Shown: positions 27,777 to 37,293, counted from the stretch's first letter. The stretch: DNA of 64,000 nucleotides from Bacillota bacterium (GCA_023434365.1 JAEYSV010000028.1:1-64000); one strand, 5' to 3'. Made by a program: numbers and translations. Notes: a model not told the origin generated them from the letters alone.

Positions 27777-29015
27777 CTATTGGTTTTGTAGTTGTTTCAA
27801 TGATAAAAGTAACGGTAATCCATTCTCATAGTAGTGCTCAGTCTGACCCTCTACCAAAGGAAGCAAATAGTTAACCATCTCCTTGGTCACATCATTACCT
27901 TCCTCATTAATATAATTATCAGGAACTTTTTTCTCATGATTTGCCACATTATCAATGTCCGTAGTAAAGTAATCTACCTTATATGGTGAATCCGATACAC
28001 GCTTTAGGGCAATCATGACTCTAGCCTGCCCTGCAACCGCTGCTTTTACTGCTTCCGTTCCAAGAGTAAATGCTTCCTCCACATCTGTTTTTGAGGAAAT
28101 ATGTGAGGCACAGCGTTGTAATACATTTAGCTCTACACTTCTCACTTTACATCCTATTGCATTCTGCACAAGACTTTCCAGATATTTCCCAGTTCCACTT
28201 AACATAACATGTCCAAACTGATCAACTTGATTAGACTTTTTACTGATATATTCACCTTCTATATCGCGAATCCCTTCCGATACAGCAACAATCACTTGTT
28301 TTCTATTTGTAAGCTCTTTTTTTACATCAGCGATAAACTTACCTGTTGAGAATGGTTTCTCTGGCAAATAAATCAAATGAGGAGCCATAGAATAATCATT
28401 TCGAGCTAATACTGAACTTGCTGTGAGCCATCCTGCATTACGGCCCATTATTTCAACGATAAGAACACTTTGCATATCATAAATATAGGTATCATGCGCC
28501 ATCTCTCTGATACTAGTAGCAATATACTTTGCAGCAGAACCAAAGCCCGGAGTATGATCAATTTCAACAAGATCATTATCAATCGTTTTTGGTACACCAA
28601 TTATTGATACCTGATAATTCAATTTTTGTGAGTAATGTGATAGCTTAGCTACCGTATCCATCGAATCATTTCCACCAATATAAAAGAAGTACCGAATTTG
28701 ATTTTCCTCAAACACCTTAAATATTGTATCATAATCGGTGGTATCTTCCTCCATGTCTTTAAGTTTGTATCGACAGGAGCCCAAAAACATACTTGGAGTA
28801 ACCTTTAATCTCTCAATTAATGTTTCTTCCTCAAAATATTCGTTTAATGAAACAATATTGCGATTAAGTACTCCTTGAATTCCATGAACCGCACCATACA
28901 CCTTATCGATAGTTTCATTTTTAAGGGCTTGCGCTATTACACCTGCAAGACTTGCATTAATTACCGTAGTCGGTCCCCCGGATTGGGCAACTAGTACATT
29001 ACACATCTGACTCAT
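27777..29015 (-). CDS. 6-phosphofructokinase, predicted pyrophosphate-dependent
   Basis: This 412-residue enzyme phosphorylates fructose 6-phosphate. It contains the N-terminal VAQSGGPTTVINASL, GGNDS at 114-118 and PKTIDND at 142-148. In E. coli numbering the two phosphate-donor determinants are Asp at 104 and Lys at 124, the pair associated with pyrophosphate use; ATP-dependent enzymes have Gly at both. The residue before the determinant Asp is Asn rather than the usual Asp. Length also exceeds the 320 residues of bacterial ATP enzymes. Pyrophosphate use fits the energy-saving logic of cellobiose phosphorylase in the same window. It is monocistronic. Confidence 0.9.
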   Translation of the reverse strand: MSQMCNVLVAQSGGPTTVINASLAGVIAQALKNETIDKVYGAVHGIQGVLNRNIVSLNEYFEEETLIERLKVTPSMFLGSCRYKLKDMEEDTTDYDTIFKVFEENQIRYFFYIGGNDSMDTVAKLSHYSQKLNYQVSIIGVPKTIDNDLVEIDHTPGFGSAAKYIATSIREMAHDTYIYDMQSVLIVEIMGRNAGWLTASSVLARNDYSMAPHLIYLPEKPFSTGKFIADVKKELTNRKQVIVAVSEGIRDIEGEYISKKSNQVDQFGHVMLSGTGKYLESLVQNAIGCKVRSVELNVLQRCASHISSKTDVEEAFTLGTEAVKAAVAGQARVMIALKRVSDSPYKVDYFTTDIDNVANHEKKVPDNYINEEGNDVTKEMVNYLLPLVEGQTEHYYENGLPLLLSLKQLQNQ

Positions 29016-29202
29016 ATGTTAACCTCCTGGTATTATCTAACTATTGTTTTTATATGATATTTTTGCTCTCTGTCTGAATCTATTTTTCCCGTTTCGACTA
29101 TTTTCTATAATCAGATTCATTATTCCCTCTGCTATTATACAGTTGGTTTGTTCAAACAGTGCTAATCATATCAGATTCGACACAAATTATCAATAGTTGA
29201 TT

Positions 29203-30186
29203 CTAAGTCTCCCAGTTGTATTGTTGCTCCTCATACCGATCAAGCAAATCATCTAACTCTTTTAGCGACTCTACTTCATTAATCATACTTCTAAGTTTTG
29301 CAGAACCTGGGTATCCAGTTGTATACCAGGCGACATGCTTTCTCATCTCTCGAATTCCAAGATAATCTCCTTTAAATTCAAGCTGCATTCTAGCATGACG
29401 TTTCATTAAACTAATTAACTCAGTAATATCAGGATTTGGTAACCGTTCTCCCGTTTTTAAGTACTCCTTAACCTGCCTAAATAACCAAGGATTTCCTCTA
29501 ACTCCTCGCGCAAGCATAATCCCATCGCAACCAGTATAATCTAACATCGCTTTCGCGCTTTCTACAGAGTTTACATCACCATTACCAATCACAGGAATAC
29601 TAACTTCTTGTTTAGCCAGACGAATCGGTTCCCAATTCGCTTTGCCACTATAGTATTGTTCTCTAGTTCTTCCATGAATCGCAATCGCAGCCGCTCCATT
29701 TTGCTCCGCTACCTTAGCTATTTCCACCGCATTGCAGTCATTTTCCTCAAATCCTATCCGTATTTTGATCGTCAGCGGTTTCTTGATTGCTTTGCTTACG
29801 GCTGCAACAATCTCTCCAACTAACTTGGGATTTTTAAGTAACGCGGAACCTTCCCCGTTATTTACTACTTTAGGCACTGGGCACCCCATATTGATATCCA
29901 GAATATCAAAATTCCGATGCTCGATTTTTTTGGCCATCTCGGCCATCAAATACGGATCCGCACCAAATAACTGTAGTGCTACTGGTCGTTCTTCCTCTCT
30001 AACTTCTAGGAGACATTCCGTATTCTTATTGTTATAATAGATTCCCTTTGCACTGACCATTTCTGTATAAATCAGATCAGCCCCATACTCTTTACAGATT
30101 AGCCGAAAGGGAAGATCCGTTACTCCTGCCATTGGCCCCAGTACTAAATTTCCTGCTATATTAATATTTCCTATTTGTAAGCTCAT
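29203..30186 (-). CDS. dusB: tRNA-dihydrouridine synthase (DusB type)
   Basis: This 327-residue FMN-dependent enzyme reduces uridine to dihydrouridine in the tRNA D-loop. It has the N-terminal LGPMAGVTDLPFR, the catalytic Cys in NMGCPVPKVVNNGEGSALLK, and the FMN-phosphate site GNGDVNSVESAKAML with DGIMLARGVRGNPWLF. The N-terminus and C-terminal helices fit the bacterial DusB branch. It follows coaX on the same strand with a 42-bp gap. Confidence 0.94.
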   Translation of the reverse strand: MSLQIGNINIAGNLVLGPMAGVTDLPFRLICKEYGADLIYTEMVSAKGIYYNNKNTECLLEVREEERPVALQLFGADPYLMAEMAKKIEHRNFDILDINMGCPVPKVVNNGEGSALLKNPKLVGEIVAAVSKAIKKPLTIKIRIGFEENDCNAVEIAKVAEQNGAAAIAIHGRTREQYYSGKANWEPIRLAKQEVSIPVIGNGDVNSVESAKAMLDYTGCDGIMLARGVRGNPWLFRQVKEYLKTGERLPNPDITELISLMKRHARMQLEFKGDYLGIREMRKHVAWYTTGYPGSAKLRSMINEVESLKELDDLLDRYEEQQYNWET

Positions 30187-30228
30187 TCTAATTCCTATCT
30201 AAGTAAACTTATTCTACTTTTCTTTCTC

Positions 30229-31002
30229 CTATTTCTTCTTACACTTATTATAGATATATAATAATCCTTTTAAGGTAAGATCCGCATCATATACATCAAT
30301 CGCATCGGTGGCATCTGCTATAATTTTACCTAAACCTCCCGTTGCAACAACCTTCATACTCGAAAGATTCGCTTCTTCCTTCACCTTACGTATAATATAC
30401 TCAGTCTGTCCGATATATCCATAAATCAACCCCGCCTGCATACTAGTTACCGTATCACGGGCAAGAATCGTATCTGGCTTTTTGATCTCAATCTCAGGTA
30501 ATTTTGCCGTATCATTCCAAAGAGCATTAGCCGATATCCAGATGCCCGGACTAGTTATACCAACAGAGAAGGAACCATCCTCCATAATTAAATCATACGT
30601 AGTTGCTGTTCCAAAATCTATGACTAATATCGGCCCGCCATATAAGGAGTATCCAGCCACTGCATCCACTATACGGTCCGGACCAACCTCTTTTGGGTTA
30701 GCAGTCTTCACTTTGATTCCAGTTTTCGTACCCGCTCCTACAATGATTGGGTAAACGCGTATATATTTTCTTACTGCGCTAGTAAAGGAATACATGATAT
30801 TAGGCACCACACTGCTGATAATCACATCAACAATCTGCCCTTTATCAATTCCATTTACCCTTAGCATTTCACAGATAAACATTCCATACTCATCAGATGT
30901 ACGCGGTGTCTTTGTCGTCATCCGAAATGTAGTAAATAGTTTATCTTCGACAAATACACCAAATGTAATATTCGTATTCCCAATATCCACTACTAACAAC
31001 AT
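30229..31002 (-). CDS. coaX: type III pantothenate kinase CoaX
   Basis: This 257-residue enzyme phosphorylates pantothenate, the first step of coenzyme A synthesis. Its ASKHA fold motifs are VVDIGNTNITFG at the N-terminus, GPDRIVDAVAGY, and VIDFGTATTYDLI. It is unrelated to CoaA and is not feedback-inhibited by CoA in characterised members. A GGGGG ribosome binding site lies upstream. It lies in a run of same-strand genes birA, small unknown, coaX, dusB. Confidence 0.95.
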   Translation of the reverse strand: MLLVVDIGNTNITFGVFVEDKLFTTFRMTTKTPRTSDEYGMFICEMLRVNGIDKGQIVDVIISSVVPNIMYSFTSAVRKYIRVYPIIVGAGTKTGIKVKTANPKEVGPDRIVDAVAGYSLYGGPILVIDFGTATTYDLIMEDGSFSVGITSPGIWISANALWNDTAKLPEIEIKKPDTILARDTVTSMQAGLIYGYIGQTEYIIRKVKEEANLSSMKVVATGGLGKIIADATDAIDVYDADLTLKGLLYIYNKCKKK

Positions 31003-31018
31003 AACAAAAGCCCCCTTC

Positions 31019-31372
31019 TTATTCTTTTTCCAAAAGATTATTAATATCCTCCATCAGATAAAACGCTTTATAATATAACTCAAGCGACTCAAGTAATTCT
31101 CTTTTTGATTTTTGTAGTTCCTTTATTTTAAGTGCACTACCAATTTCATCAAACATATAGTCTCCCTCATCATGAGAAACACTAAATATCAATGTGCCAT
31201 CCTCTTCAAACTCAAGAGTCAAAACACCACCTACATCCTCTGAATAAAGGACACACATAATTTGTAATTCTTCTTTTATTTGCTCAGGAAGTCCATTAAA
31301 CTCATGATTAATATAAAATTTCTGCTCATATGCACTTGACGCACATAGTACTACGTTTTCCTTCTCTGTCAT
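31019..31372 (-). CDS. small conserved protein, DUF6145-like
   Basis: This 117-residue protein starts MTEKENVVLCASSAYEQKFY and is mostly acidic with a long C-terminal helix. I believe this corresponds to the DUF6145 family common in Lachnospiraceae. No enzyme motif, signal peptide or membrane helix is visible. It is 16 nt upstream of coaX and 41 nt downstream of birA and is probably co-transcribed with both. Function unknown. Confidence 0.75.
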   Translation of the reverse strand: MTEKENVVLCASSAYEQKFYINHEFNGLPEQIKEELQIMCVLYSEDVGGVLTLEFEEDGTLIFSVSHDEGDYMFDEIGSALKIKELQKSKRELLESLELYYKAFYLMEDINNLLEKE

Positions 31373-31413
31373 TTCTTCTCTATTCCTTTCATCGTTATTC
31401 TTCTCTATTGAGC

Positions 31414-32409
31414 TTAAACATATCCATTTAATCCTCGAACGCTTATCTCACCGGAAATAATAGTTTTTATTTCCTTGTTTTCACATTCAATAACAAGTTG
31501 TCCCTCTTTATCAATACCAATTGCCCTTCCCTCTGAGATGTTGCTACCATTTACAATACGTACCATCTGCTCCCGGTGAACCAACCGAGAATTATAAAGC
31601 GTAAGCAATTCGCTCATATCTTCAGTTTTCAAAAACTCTGTATAATATCGCTCAAAATGATTTAGAACACTTACAATTAAATCACTTCTGTTTACCAGTA
31701 CACCACTTTCTAACATAAGAGACGTAGCTATTTTTTCTACTTCTTTTGAGAACGAACGATTATTTGTATTTATTCCTATACCTACCACTACATAATGAAT
31801 AAAATCTTGCTCACTGCTCATTTCTGTCAAAATTCCACATACTTTTTTATTGCTGCAAATGATATCATTTGGCCATTTGATTCCTACCGTAAGCCCCGTT
31901 ACCTCCTTTATGGCATCAACCACACAAAGAGCAGCTACTAGCGTTAACATGGAAGCCTGAGTTGGGGCAAACTTAGGACGCAGTAAAAGTGACAGATAGA
32001 TTCCTTCCCCACTAGTTGCTTCCCAGACACGACCACGTCTCCCACGACCTGCCACCTGATGATTTGCCACAACAGCAAGTCCTTCTTGTTTTCCCTGATT
32101 GGCTAATTCCTTTGCTTTCGTATTCGTAGAATCAATTTCTTCGAAGTACATATATTGATTAAACAAAAACGAATTACTGTCTTTTAGAGAACTGCGCTTA
32201 CTCGCTAACTCGTGCTCATAAATCACATCTTCGGCTTTTGTCAAATGATATCCTTTATTAGAAACTGCGCTTATTTGATAGCCTTCTTCTTTTAACTGAT
32301 TGATTGCTTTCCACACGGCTGTTCTTGAAACACCAAGACGATTACATATTTCCTGTCCTGATACATAACCGTTATCTGCACGTAGCAAGGTTAAAATCTC
32401 TTTCTTCAT
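31414..32409 (-). CDS. birA: bifunctional biotin protein ligase / biotin operon repressor BirA
   Basis: This 331-residue protein has an N-terminal winged helix (about 1-62, with ICNRLGVSRTAVWKAINQL) and a ligase domain. The ligase domain has the biotinyl-AMP loop GRGRRGRVWEA, the KWPNDI motif and a C-terminal SH3-like domain. It attaches biotin to carboxylases and, with the DNA-binding domain present, should also repress biotin genes. No biotin gene lies nearby. Confidence 0.94.
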   Translation of the reverse strand: MKKEILTLLRADNGYVSGQEICNRLGVSRTAVWKAINQLKEEGYQISAVSNKGYHLTKAEDVIYEHELASKRSSLKDSNSFLFNQYMYFEEIDSTNTKAKELANQGKQEGLAVVANHQVAGRGRRGRVWEATSGEGIYLSLLLRPKFAPTQASMLTLVAALCVVDAIKEVTGLTVGIKWPNDIICSNKKVCGILTEMSSEQDFIHYVVVGIGINTNNRSFSKEVEKIATSLMLESGVLVNRSDLIVSVLNHFERYYTEFLKTEDMSELLTLYNSRLVHREQMVRIVNGSNISEGRAIGIDKEGQLVIECENKEIKTIISGEISVRGLNGYV

Positions 32410-32513
32410 ATCCTCACTCCTGTCTGTCCTATGACCTACATTGCCATTTTAACACTCTGTTCTTCTCACATTTTATTATTATATCACAGCATCGCATCTA
32501 AACAAAGAAAAAA

Positions 32514-32544
32514 AGCGGTCGTCGCTTTTAGCAACCACCGCTTA
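32514..32544 (-). terminator. intrinsic terminator of the citrate synthase gene
   Basis: A 7-bp core stem (AAGCGGT and its complement), extendable past one mismatch, is followed on the - strand by seven T residues. Confidence 0.8.
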
Positions 32545-32551
32545 TTATATC

Positions 32552-33913
32552 TTATCTTTGATCAATTGGAACATAGTCTTTATGAGGGCTAACACTCTTA
32601 TACGCAGGACGTATAATCTTGCCTGCATTAATCAACTCTTCTAGACGATGCGCGCTCCAACCTGAAATTCTTGCGATTGCAAAGATTGGAGTATATAATT
32701 CCATAGGAAGATCTAACATCCGATAAACAAATCCACTATAGAAGTCAACATTAGCACTAACTCCCTTGTAAATCTTACGTTCTTTCGCAATTACTTCTGG
32801 GGATAATTTTTCTACTAATGAGTATAGTGCAAATTCCTCCTTAAGCCCTTTTTCCTCAGACAATCGTTCAACATAAGAACGAAATACCGTAGCTCTTGGA
32901 TCTGAAATCGAATATACAGCATGCCCCATTCCATAGATTAATCCAGCATTATCAAACGCCTTTTTGTTGAGTAGGTCAGTTAAGTACTGTCGAACTTCCT
33001 CCTCATCCGTCCAGCTATTCAGTTTCTGTTTCATATCTTCAAACATTTTTACTACTTTAATATTGGCGCCACCATGTTTAGGTCCCTTTAGTGAACCAAG
33101 AGAAGCTGCCATTACTGAATACGTATCAGTACCGGAGCTGGAAACCACATGAGTTGTAAAGCTGGAGTTATTACCTCCACCATGTTCTGCATGCAATACT
33201 AAAGCAAGATCAAGAATTTTTGCTTCTAATTTTGTATATTTACTATCATTTCTTAGCAAGTGTAGAATATTTTCTGCTGTTGAAAGGTTTGGTTGTGGTG
33301 AATGAATGAACAAACTATTACCATCATGATAATGACTATAAGCCTGGTATCCATAAACAGATAATACCGGGAATAAAGCGATTAATTGTAAGCATTGACG
33401 AAGAACATTCGCTGTACTTGTATCATCAGCTTTATCATCATATGAATACAACGTTAAAACACTTCTTGCAAGCGTATTCATCATATCGTTACTAGGAGCT
33501 TTCATAATAATGTCACGTACGAAGCTAGTTGGTAGTTCCCGATATGTAGCTAATAGCGCCTCTAGCTTTGTTAACTCTTCCTTATTAGGTAGCTTTCCAA
33601 ATAAAAGAAGGTAAACTGTTTCTTCAAAGCCGAATCTGTCTTCGCTAATAAATCCATCTACAATTTCTTCTACATCAACACCCTGATAATATAACTTACC
33701 CTCGCAAGGAATCAGATCACTATCTACCACAGTATAAGAACGTATCTCTGAAATCTCTGTCAGACCAGTTAATACTCCCTTACCGCTGACATCCCTAAGT
33801 CCTCTCTTAACCTCATACTTCGTGTAAAGTTCTGGGTTAATCTTAAATTTCTGATCACAAATATCCGCTAATGCTAATATTTCTTCTGTTATTTTGCTAT
33901 ATCGCTCTGTCAT
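32552..33913 (-). CDS. citrate synthase
   Basis: This 453-residue enzyme condenses oxaloacetate with acetyl-CoA, here most likely to feed glutamate synthesis in an incomplete citric acid cycle. The family motifs are HAEHGGGNNSSFTTHVV, GPKHGGANIKV, GMGHAVYSISDPRA and the catalytic Asp in ANVDFYSGFVY. The N-terminal extension (about 50 residues before the RGLRD region) is seen in clostridial members. It is of the Si type; the Re-type clostridial citrate synthase is unrelated in sequence. A 2-methylcitrate synthase role cannot be excluded. Confidence 0.92.
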   Translation of the reverse strand: MTERYSKITEEILALADICDQKFKINPELYTKYEVKRGLRDVSGKGVLTGLTEISEIRSYTVVDSDLIPCEGKLYYQGVDVEEIVDGFISEDRFGFEETVYLLLFGKLPNKEELTKLEALLATYRELPTSFVRDIIMKAPSNDMMNTLARSVLTLYSYDDKADDTSTANVLRQCLQLIALFPVLSVYGYQAYSHYHDGNSLFIHSPQPNLSTAENILHLLRNDSKYTKLEAKILDLALVLHAEHGGGNNSSFTTHVVSSSGTDTYSVMAASLGSLKGPKHGGANIKVVKMFEDMKQKLNSWTDEEEVRQYLTDLLNKKAFDNAGLIYGMGHAVYSISDPRATVFRSYVERLSEEKGLKEEFALYSLVEKLSPEVIAKERKIYKGVSANVDFYSGFVYRMLDLPMELYTPIFAIARISGWSAHRLEELINAGKIIRPAYKSVSPHKDYVPIDQR

Positions 33914-33957
33914 CGCATTCCTCCTTATAATAATGGTTTACGTGTGGCAGTGAAAAA

Positions 33958-34032
33958 ATTTCATAGTCAATTTATGTTTACCCTCTTAAAATGAGGCAAA
34001 GTTAATTATGAAATTGTCTCACAGTCTCACAA
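33958..34032 (-). promoter_or_regulatory. leader and operator candidates before citrate synthase
   Basis: On the + strand two perfect adjacent octamers GTCTCACA occupy 34016-34031. They sit just downstream of a TATAAT-like -10 in the - strand direction, where a repressor could block initiation. An outer 8-bp inverted repeat (33958-33965 with 34007-34014) encloses a small CCTC/GAGG hairpin. Which regulator would bind is unknown. Confidence 0.4.
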
Positions 34033-34100
34033 TTAGTATTATAACATAAAAAGACCAACTATTTCCCATGTTCATAAAAATTTTACATTTACTTCAACTT

Positions 34101-35045
34101 CTAGGAATTATAATTACCAAGTGTGGCCACCATAACTGCCTTAATTGTATGCATTCGATTTTCAGCCTCGTCAAAAATTATATCGGCATACTTTTCAAAC
34201 ATTTCTTCTGTTACTTCATATCCTTTTACCGCAGGAAGGCAGTGTAATAGAATACTATTCTCGTTTCCTATTAGACTAACTAACTGCTTATTAACCTGAT
34301 ATGGCTGCAGTATTTCAATTCTTTCTTTTGCCTTATCTTCTTCACCCATTGAACACCACACATCGGTATATATAATATCATTATCTTTTACTGCTTCAAT
34401 CTGATCTGTAATAAATATTGATGATCCTGATTCGTTTGCATACTCTTTACACACATTAACCAGTGCCTCATTAGGCCATAAACTTTTTGGGGCCAAAATT
34501 GTACAATTTACTCCTAATTTACTACAACCTATCATCAAACTATTCCCCATATTATTTCTACCATCACCAACAAAAACTAGATTTAATCCTTTCACCTTCC
34601 CGAACTGTTCGCGAATAGTAAGCATATCTGCAAGAATTTGCGTTGGGTGATATTCATCTGTTAATCCATTCCATACAGGAACCTTACTATACTTAGCTAA
34701 TTTCTCGACATTGTCTTGCGAAAATCCCCTAAACTCTATTCCATCGAACATTCTTCCGAGTACACGTGCGGTATCCTCAACGCTTTCCTTAACTCCAAGT
34801 TGAATATCTCCCTTACCAAGATACTCTGGAAATGCTCCTTCGTCATTGCATGCTACAGTAAACGCACATCTCGTACGAGTGGATGGTTTTTCAAAGATTA
34901 ACGCAATATTTTTTCCATTTAGGCTGTTTCCCGAAGCCCCCTGCTTCTTTTTTGCTTTCAACTCCGCAGCCAAATCAAGTAAATAAATGATCTCTTCAGT
35001 TGTATAATCCTTCAGTGTTAAAAAACTTCTTCCTTTTAAATTCAT
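34101..35045 (-). CDS. argF: ornithine carbamoyltransferase
   Basis: This 314-residue enzyme makes citrulline from ornithine and carbamoyl phosphate in arginine synthesis. Motifs are the carbamoyl-phosphate site KPSTRTRCAF, the HPTQILADMLTI stretch and the ornithine-side HCLPA loop. The spacing and length fit an anabolic trimeric enzyme. It stands apart from any other arg gene. A candidate operator lies upstream at 35098-35147. Confidence 0.95.
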   Translation of the reverse strand: MNLKGRSFLTLKDYTTEEIIYLLDLAAELKAKKKQGASGNSLNGKNIALIFEKPSTRTRCAFTVACNDEGAFPEYLGKGDIQLGVKESVEDTARVLGRMFDGIEFRGFSQDNVEKLAKYSKVPVWNGLTDEYHPTQILADMLTIREQFGKVKGLNLVFVGDGRNNMGNSLMIGCSKLGVNCTILAPKSLWPNEALVNVCKEYANESGSSIFITDQIEAVKDNDIIYTDVWCSMGEEDKAKERIEILQPYQVNKQLVSLIGNENSILLHCLPAVKGYEVTEEMFEKYADIIFDEAENRMHTIKAVMVATLGNYNS

Positions 35046-35097
35046 ATAGACACTTCCCTTCTATCTCGCTTAGAGCTCAATATTATATACTCTGTAT

Positions 35098-35147
35098 TAA
35101 TGTATAATATGTATATTTATAATATATGTGTGATAATTTATACATTA
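35098..35147 (-). promoter_or_regulatory. candidate arginine operator region
   Basis: TAATGTATAA and its exact complement TTATACATTA are 30 bp apart, with further TATACAT-like half sites between. The spacing and position across the argF promoter suggest paired ARG-type boxes for ArgR, but the half-sites deviate from the TGAAT consensus, and AT richness makes chance repeats likely. Confidence 0.35.
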
Positions 35148-35269
35148 CTATCATTTCTTTTTTCTGTCAAGTCCTATCAAATAAGTATTAGCAGATTTTT
35201 GTATTATATTAGTTTCTTACTATTAGTTACCTTGATTTGCTAATGACAATCATAATATTTTATAACAGA

Positions 35270-35302
35270 ATATCGCCCCTAACAATCTGCTAGGAGCGAT
35301 AT
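35270..35302 (-). other. hairpin upstream of argF
   Basis: A 12-bp stem with one mismatch (ATATCGC then CCTA arms) and a 9-nt loop. No T run follows on either strand. It is 225 bp before argF; whether it lies within a leader transcript is unknown. Confidence 0.45.
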
Positions 35303-35691
35303 CCTCAAGTGAAGCTATCTAATTAGAAGTTGGCGAATTTAAAAAACATAAAAAACTTTCAGTACACTTTTTTTATTTCTTAAGTGATTACTCTATACTG
35401 GCAGAAGTATTATTGTGTAAAATGCATTACTTTTATATACCTATTGTAATCTTTTTATTGCAAAATATCAAGCATTTTTTCTAACTAATTTACCATATTT
35501 CTTCTCATTTTTATTAAAATACTATAATAATGGTTGTTTATAACAATTTTATCCAGATTAAATCAGAAATTATGATAGTTTTTAGAGAAATACACTTGTT
35601 TCTAGTTGTGCGCTACCTTGCATTTATCGTACGATATAATAAGTGTTTTGCAACACTTACTCACACATTTTGCACCACGAAATACAAAAAG

Positions 35692-35730
35692 GAGCAAATG
35701 ACTTATAAATTTATTATAAGCCATTTGCTC
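35692..35730 (-). terminator. intrinsic terminator of the SPFH gene
   Basis: A 17-bp stem with one G-U pair and a 5-nt loop is followed by CCTTTTTG on the - strand. Confidence 0.85.
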
Positions 35731-35766
35731 TCTTATTATTTCATAGTCCATATACCAGAATACTAT

Positions 35767-36702
35767 TTAATTTTCTTTTCCAACTTCAGTAAATGCTTTT
35801 ACCATACCAGCTAATCCTTGGATCTCACTAGGTATAATAATCTTGGTAGCTTTTCCGTCAGCAGCTTTTGCAAATGCTTCTAAACTCTTTAACTGTATTA
35901 CCTGTCCGGATGGTGCAGCTTCATTTAAAAACTTTATTCCATCTGCAGTTGCCTTCTGTACGATCATAATTGCTTCTGCTTGACCTTCCGCTTCACGAAT
36001 GGTTGCTTCTTTTTTCGCTTCAGCACGTAGAATCGCAGCTTCTTTTTCTGCTTCTGCATCTAAGATTGAGGACTGTTTTTTACCTTCTGCTACAAGTATT
36101 GTAGATTTCTTTTCACCTTCTGCAATCAAAATAGATTGTCTTCGTTCACGTTCTGCCTTCATCTGTTTTTCCATTGCATCCTGTATCGCAGCTGGTGGTA
36201 TTATGTTTTTAAGTTCAACTCGGTTTACTTTAATTCCCCATGGGTCTGTTGCAACATCTAACGAAACTCTCATTTTCGTGTTAATAATTTCTCTTGAAGT
36301 TAAGGTCTCGTCAAGTTCCAAATCACCAATTATATTCCGAAGTGTTGTTGCTGTTAGGTTTTCAATTGCCATAATAGGATTTTCTACCCCATATGCAAAA
36401 AGCTTAGGATCGGTAATCTGAAAGAATACTACTGTATCAATTTTCATCGTAACATTATCTTTTGTGATTACTGGCTGTGGAGCAAAATCAACTACCTGCT
36501 CTTTCAATATTACTCGTCTTGCCACACGGTCAATGAGCGGCGCTTTAAGATGTAACCCTACGCCCCATGATGCCTGATAACCTCCTAGACGTTCTACAAC
36601 AAATGCCTGTGCTTGTGGTACTACTTTGATACAAGTTGCAAATAAAAGTAAAATTACTGCTAAAAATACAATCACTATGATTGATAATGGATCTACTGGC
36701 AT
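35767..36702 (-). CDS. SPFH/stomatin-family membrane protein (band 7, QmcA-like)
   Basis: This 311-residue protein has an N-terminal membrane helix (about 5-25), a band-7/SPFH domain starting VPQAQAFVVERLGGYQASWGVGLHLKAPL, and a long Ala/Glu/Lys coiled-coil region (about 190-255, repeats of EAEKEAAILRAEAKKEA). It ends with a small hydrophobic domain. Such proteins form oligomeric scaffolds in membrane microdomains. It is paired with the NfeD-like gene upstream, a widespread two-gene operon in which NfeD is thought to work with the SPFH partner. Confidence 0.92.
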   Translation of the reverse strand: MPVDPLSIIVIVFLAVILLLFATCIKVVPQAQAFVVERLGGYQASWGVGLHLKAPLIDRVARRVILKEQVVDFAPQPVITKDNVTMKIDTVVFFQITDPKLFAYGVENPIMAIENLTATTLRNIIGDLELDETLTSREIINTKMRVSLDVATDPWGIKVNRVELKNIIPPAAIQDAMEKQMKAERERRQSILIAEGEKKSTILVAEGKKQSSILDAEAEKEAAILRAEAKKEATIREAEGQAEAIMIVQKATADGIKFLNEAAPSGQVIQLKSLEAFAKAADGKATKIIIPSEIQGLAGMVKAFTEVGKEN

Positions 36703-36714
36703 ATATTTTCCCTC

Positions 36715-37149
36715 CTATTTTAATTTTACAATTAGTTTAACACCACTGATTTTTTCTATTACAACAATTGTATTAATATCGATTGTTGTAACTGTTTCCT
36801 CTGGTGATATTCTTGCGGACCACTCCTGTCCATTGACAATTACACTTCCAGTACCATTGAGATTGTTGATTTTTTCTACCACCCTTGCTTCTTTTCCCAT
36901 TAGACTATCTACATTGGTCGCTTCTCTATTTTTATTCAGATACCGCATCGCAAATGGTCTAGTAAAAATAAGAAGCACTAAGGAAACGACAACAAAGAGG
37001 GCGATTTGTATCGGTGTCGGTGCACCAATCAGTGCCGCTAGAAAAGCAACTAAGGATCCACCGGCAAACCAGATTGTTGTTAGCCCCAAGGTGATAATCT
37101 CGATAAAAATCAGGATACATAACAGGATAAGCCAATAAATTGAATCCAT
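36715..37149 (-). CDS. NfeD-family membrane protein
   Basis: This 144-residue protein has two or three membrane helices in the first 75 residues and a C-terminal OB-fold domain (about 80-144) with LMGKEARVVEKINNLNGTGSVIVNGQEWSAR, the NfeD signature. It lacks the protease domain of the long NfeD type. It ends 12 nt before the SPFH partner gene, with which it should be co-translated. Confidence 0.92.
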   Translation of the reverse strand: MDSIYWLILLCILIFIEIITLGLTTIWFAGGSLVAFLAALIGAPTPIQIALFVVVSLVLLIFTRPFAMRYLNKNREATNVDSLMGKEARVVEKINNLNGTGSVIVNGQEWSARISPEETVTTIDINTIVVIEKISGVKLIVKLK

Positions 37150-37210
37150 AGAGATCTCCTCTTTTCCTTTTTATTATAATTCTATCATACTTCACACCTA
37201 TACATTAAGC

Positions 37211-37238
37211 AAGCGGTTACCCCTAAGAATAACCGCTT
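37211..37238. terminator. hairpin between the RND transporter and NfeD genes
   Basis: A perfect 9-bp stem (AAGCGGTTA and its complement) with a 10-nt loop. The T run (TTTTT) is on the + strand, whereas genes on both sides read from the - strand. It may act only weakly on - strand transcripts. Confidence 0.5.
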
Positions 37239-37293
37239 TTTGCCAACACTATATGCTTTTATAATTGTTTCTTGAGTAATTTCTAATCAAATT

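Larger units (their letters stand above)
35046..35766. other. 720-bp intergenic region upstream of argF
   Basis: Very AT-rich. It holds the argF promoter region with an inverted repeat (35098-35147), a hairpin (35270-35302) and the terminator of the SPFH gene (35692-35730). An open frame from 35530 to 35814 on the + strand runs into the SPFH gene in antisense and has no ribosome binding site, so I do not call a gene here. Confidence 0.6.

Noticed and set aside
35046..35350. T-box leader for argF
   Set aside because: The AGGGTGG-type T-box core is absent; the hairpin there lacks a T run.
35530..35814. 94-codon open frame on the + strand
   Set aside because: No ribosome binding site, overlaps the SPFH gene and its terminator in antisense, and is dominated by AT-rich codons (I, Y, F, K).
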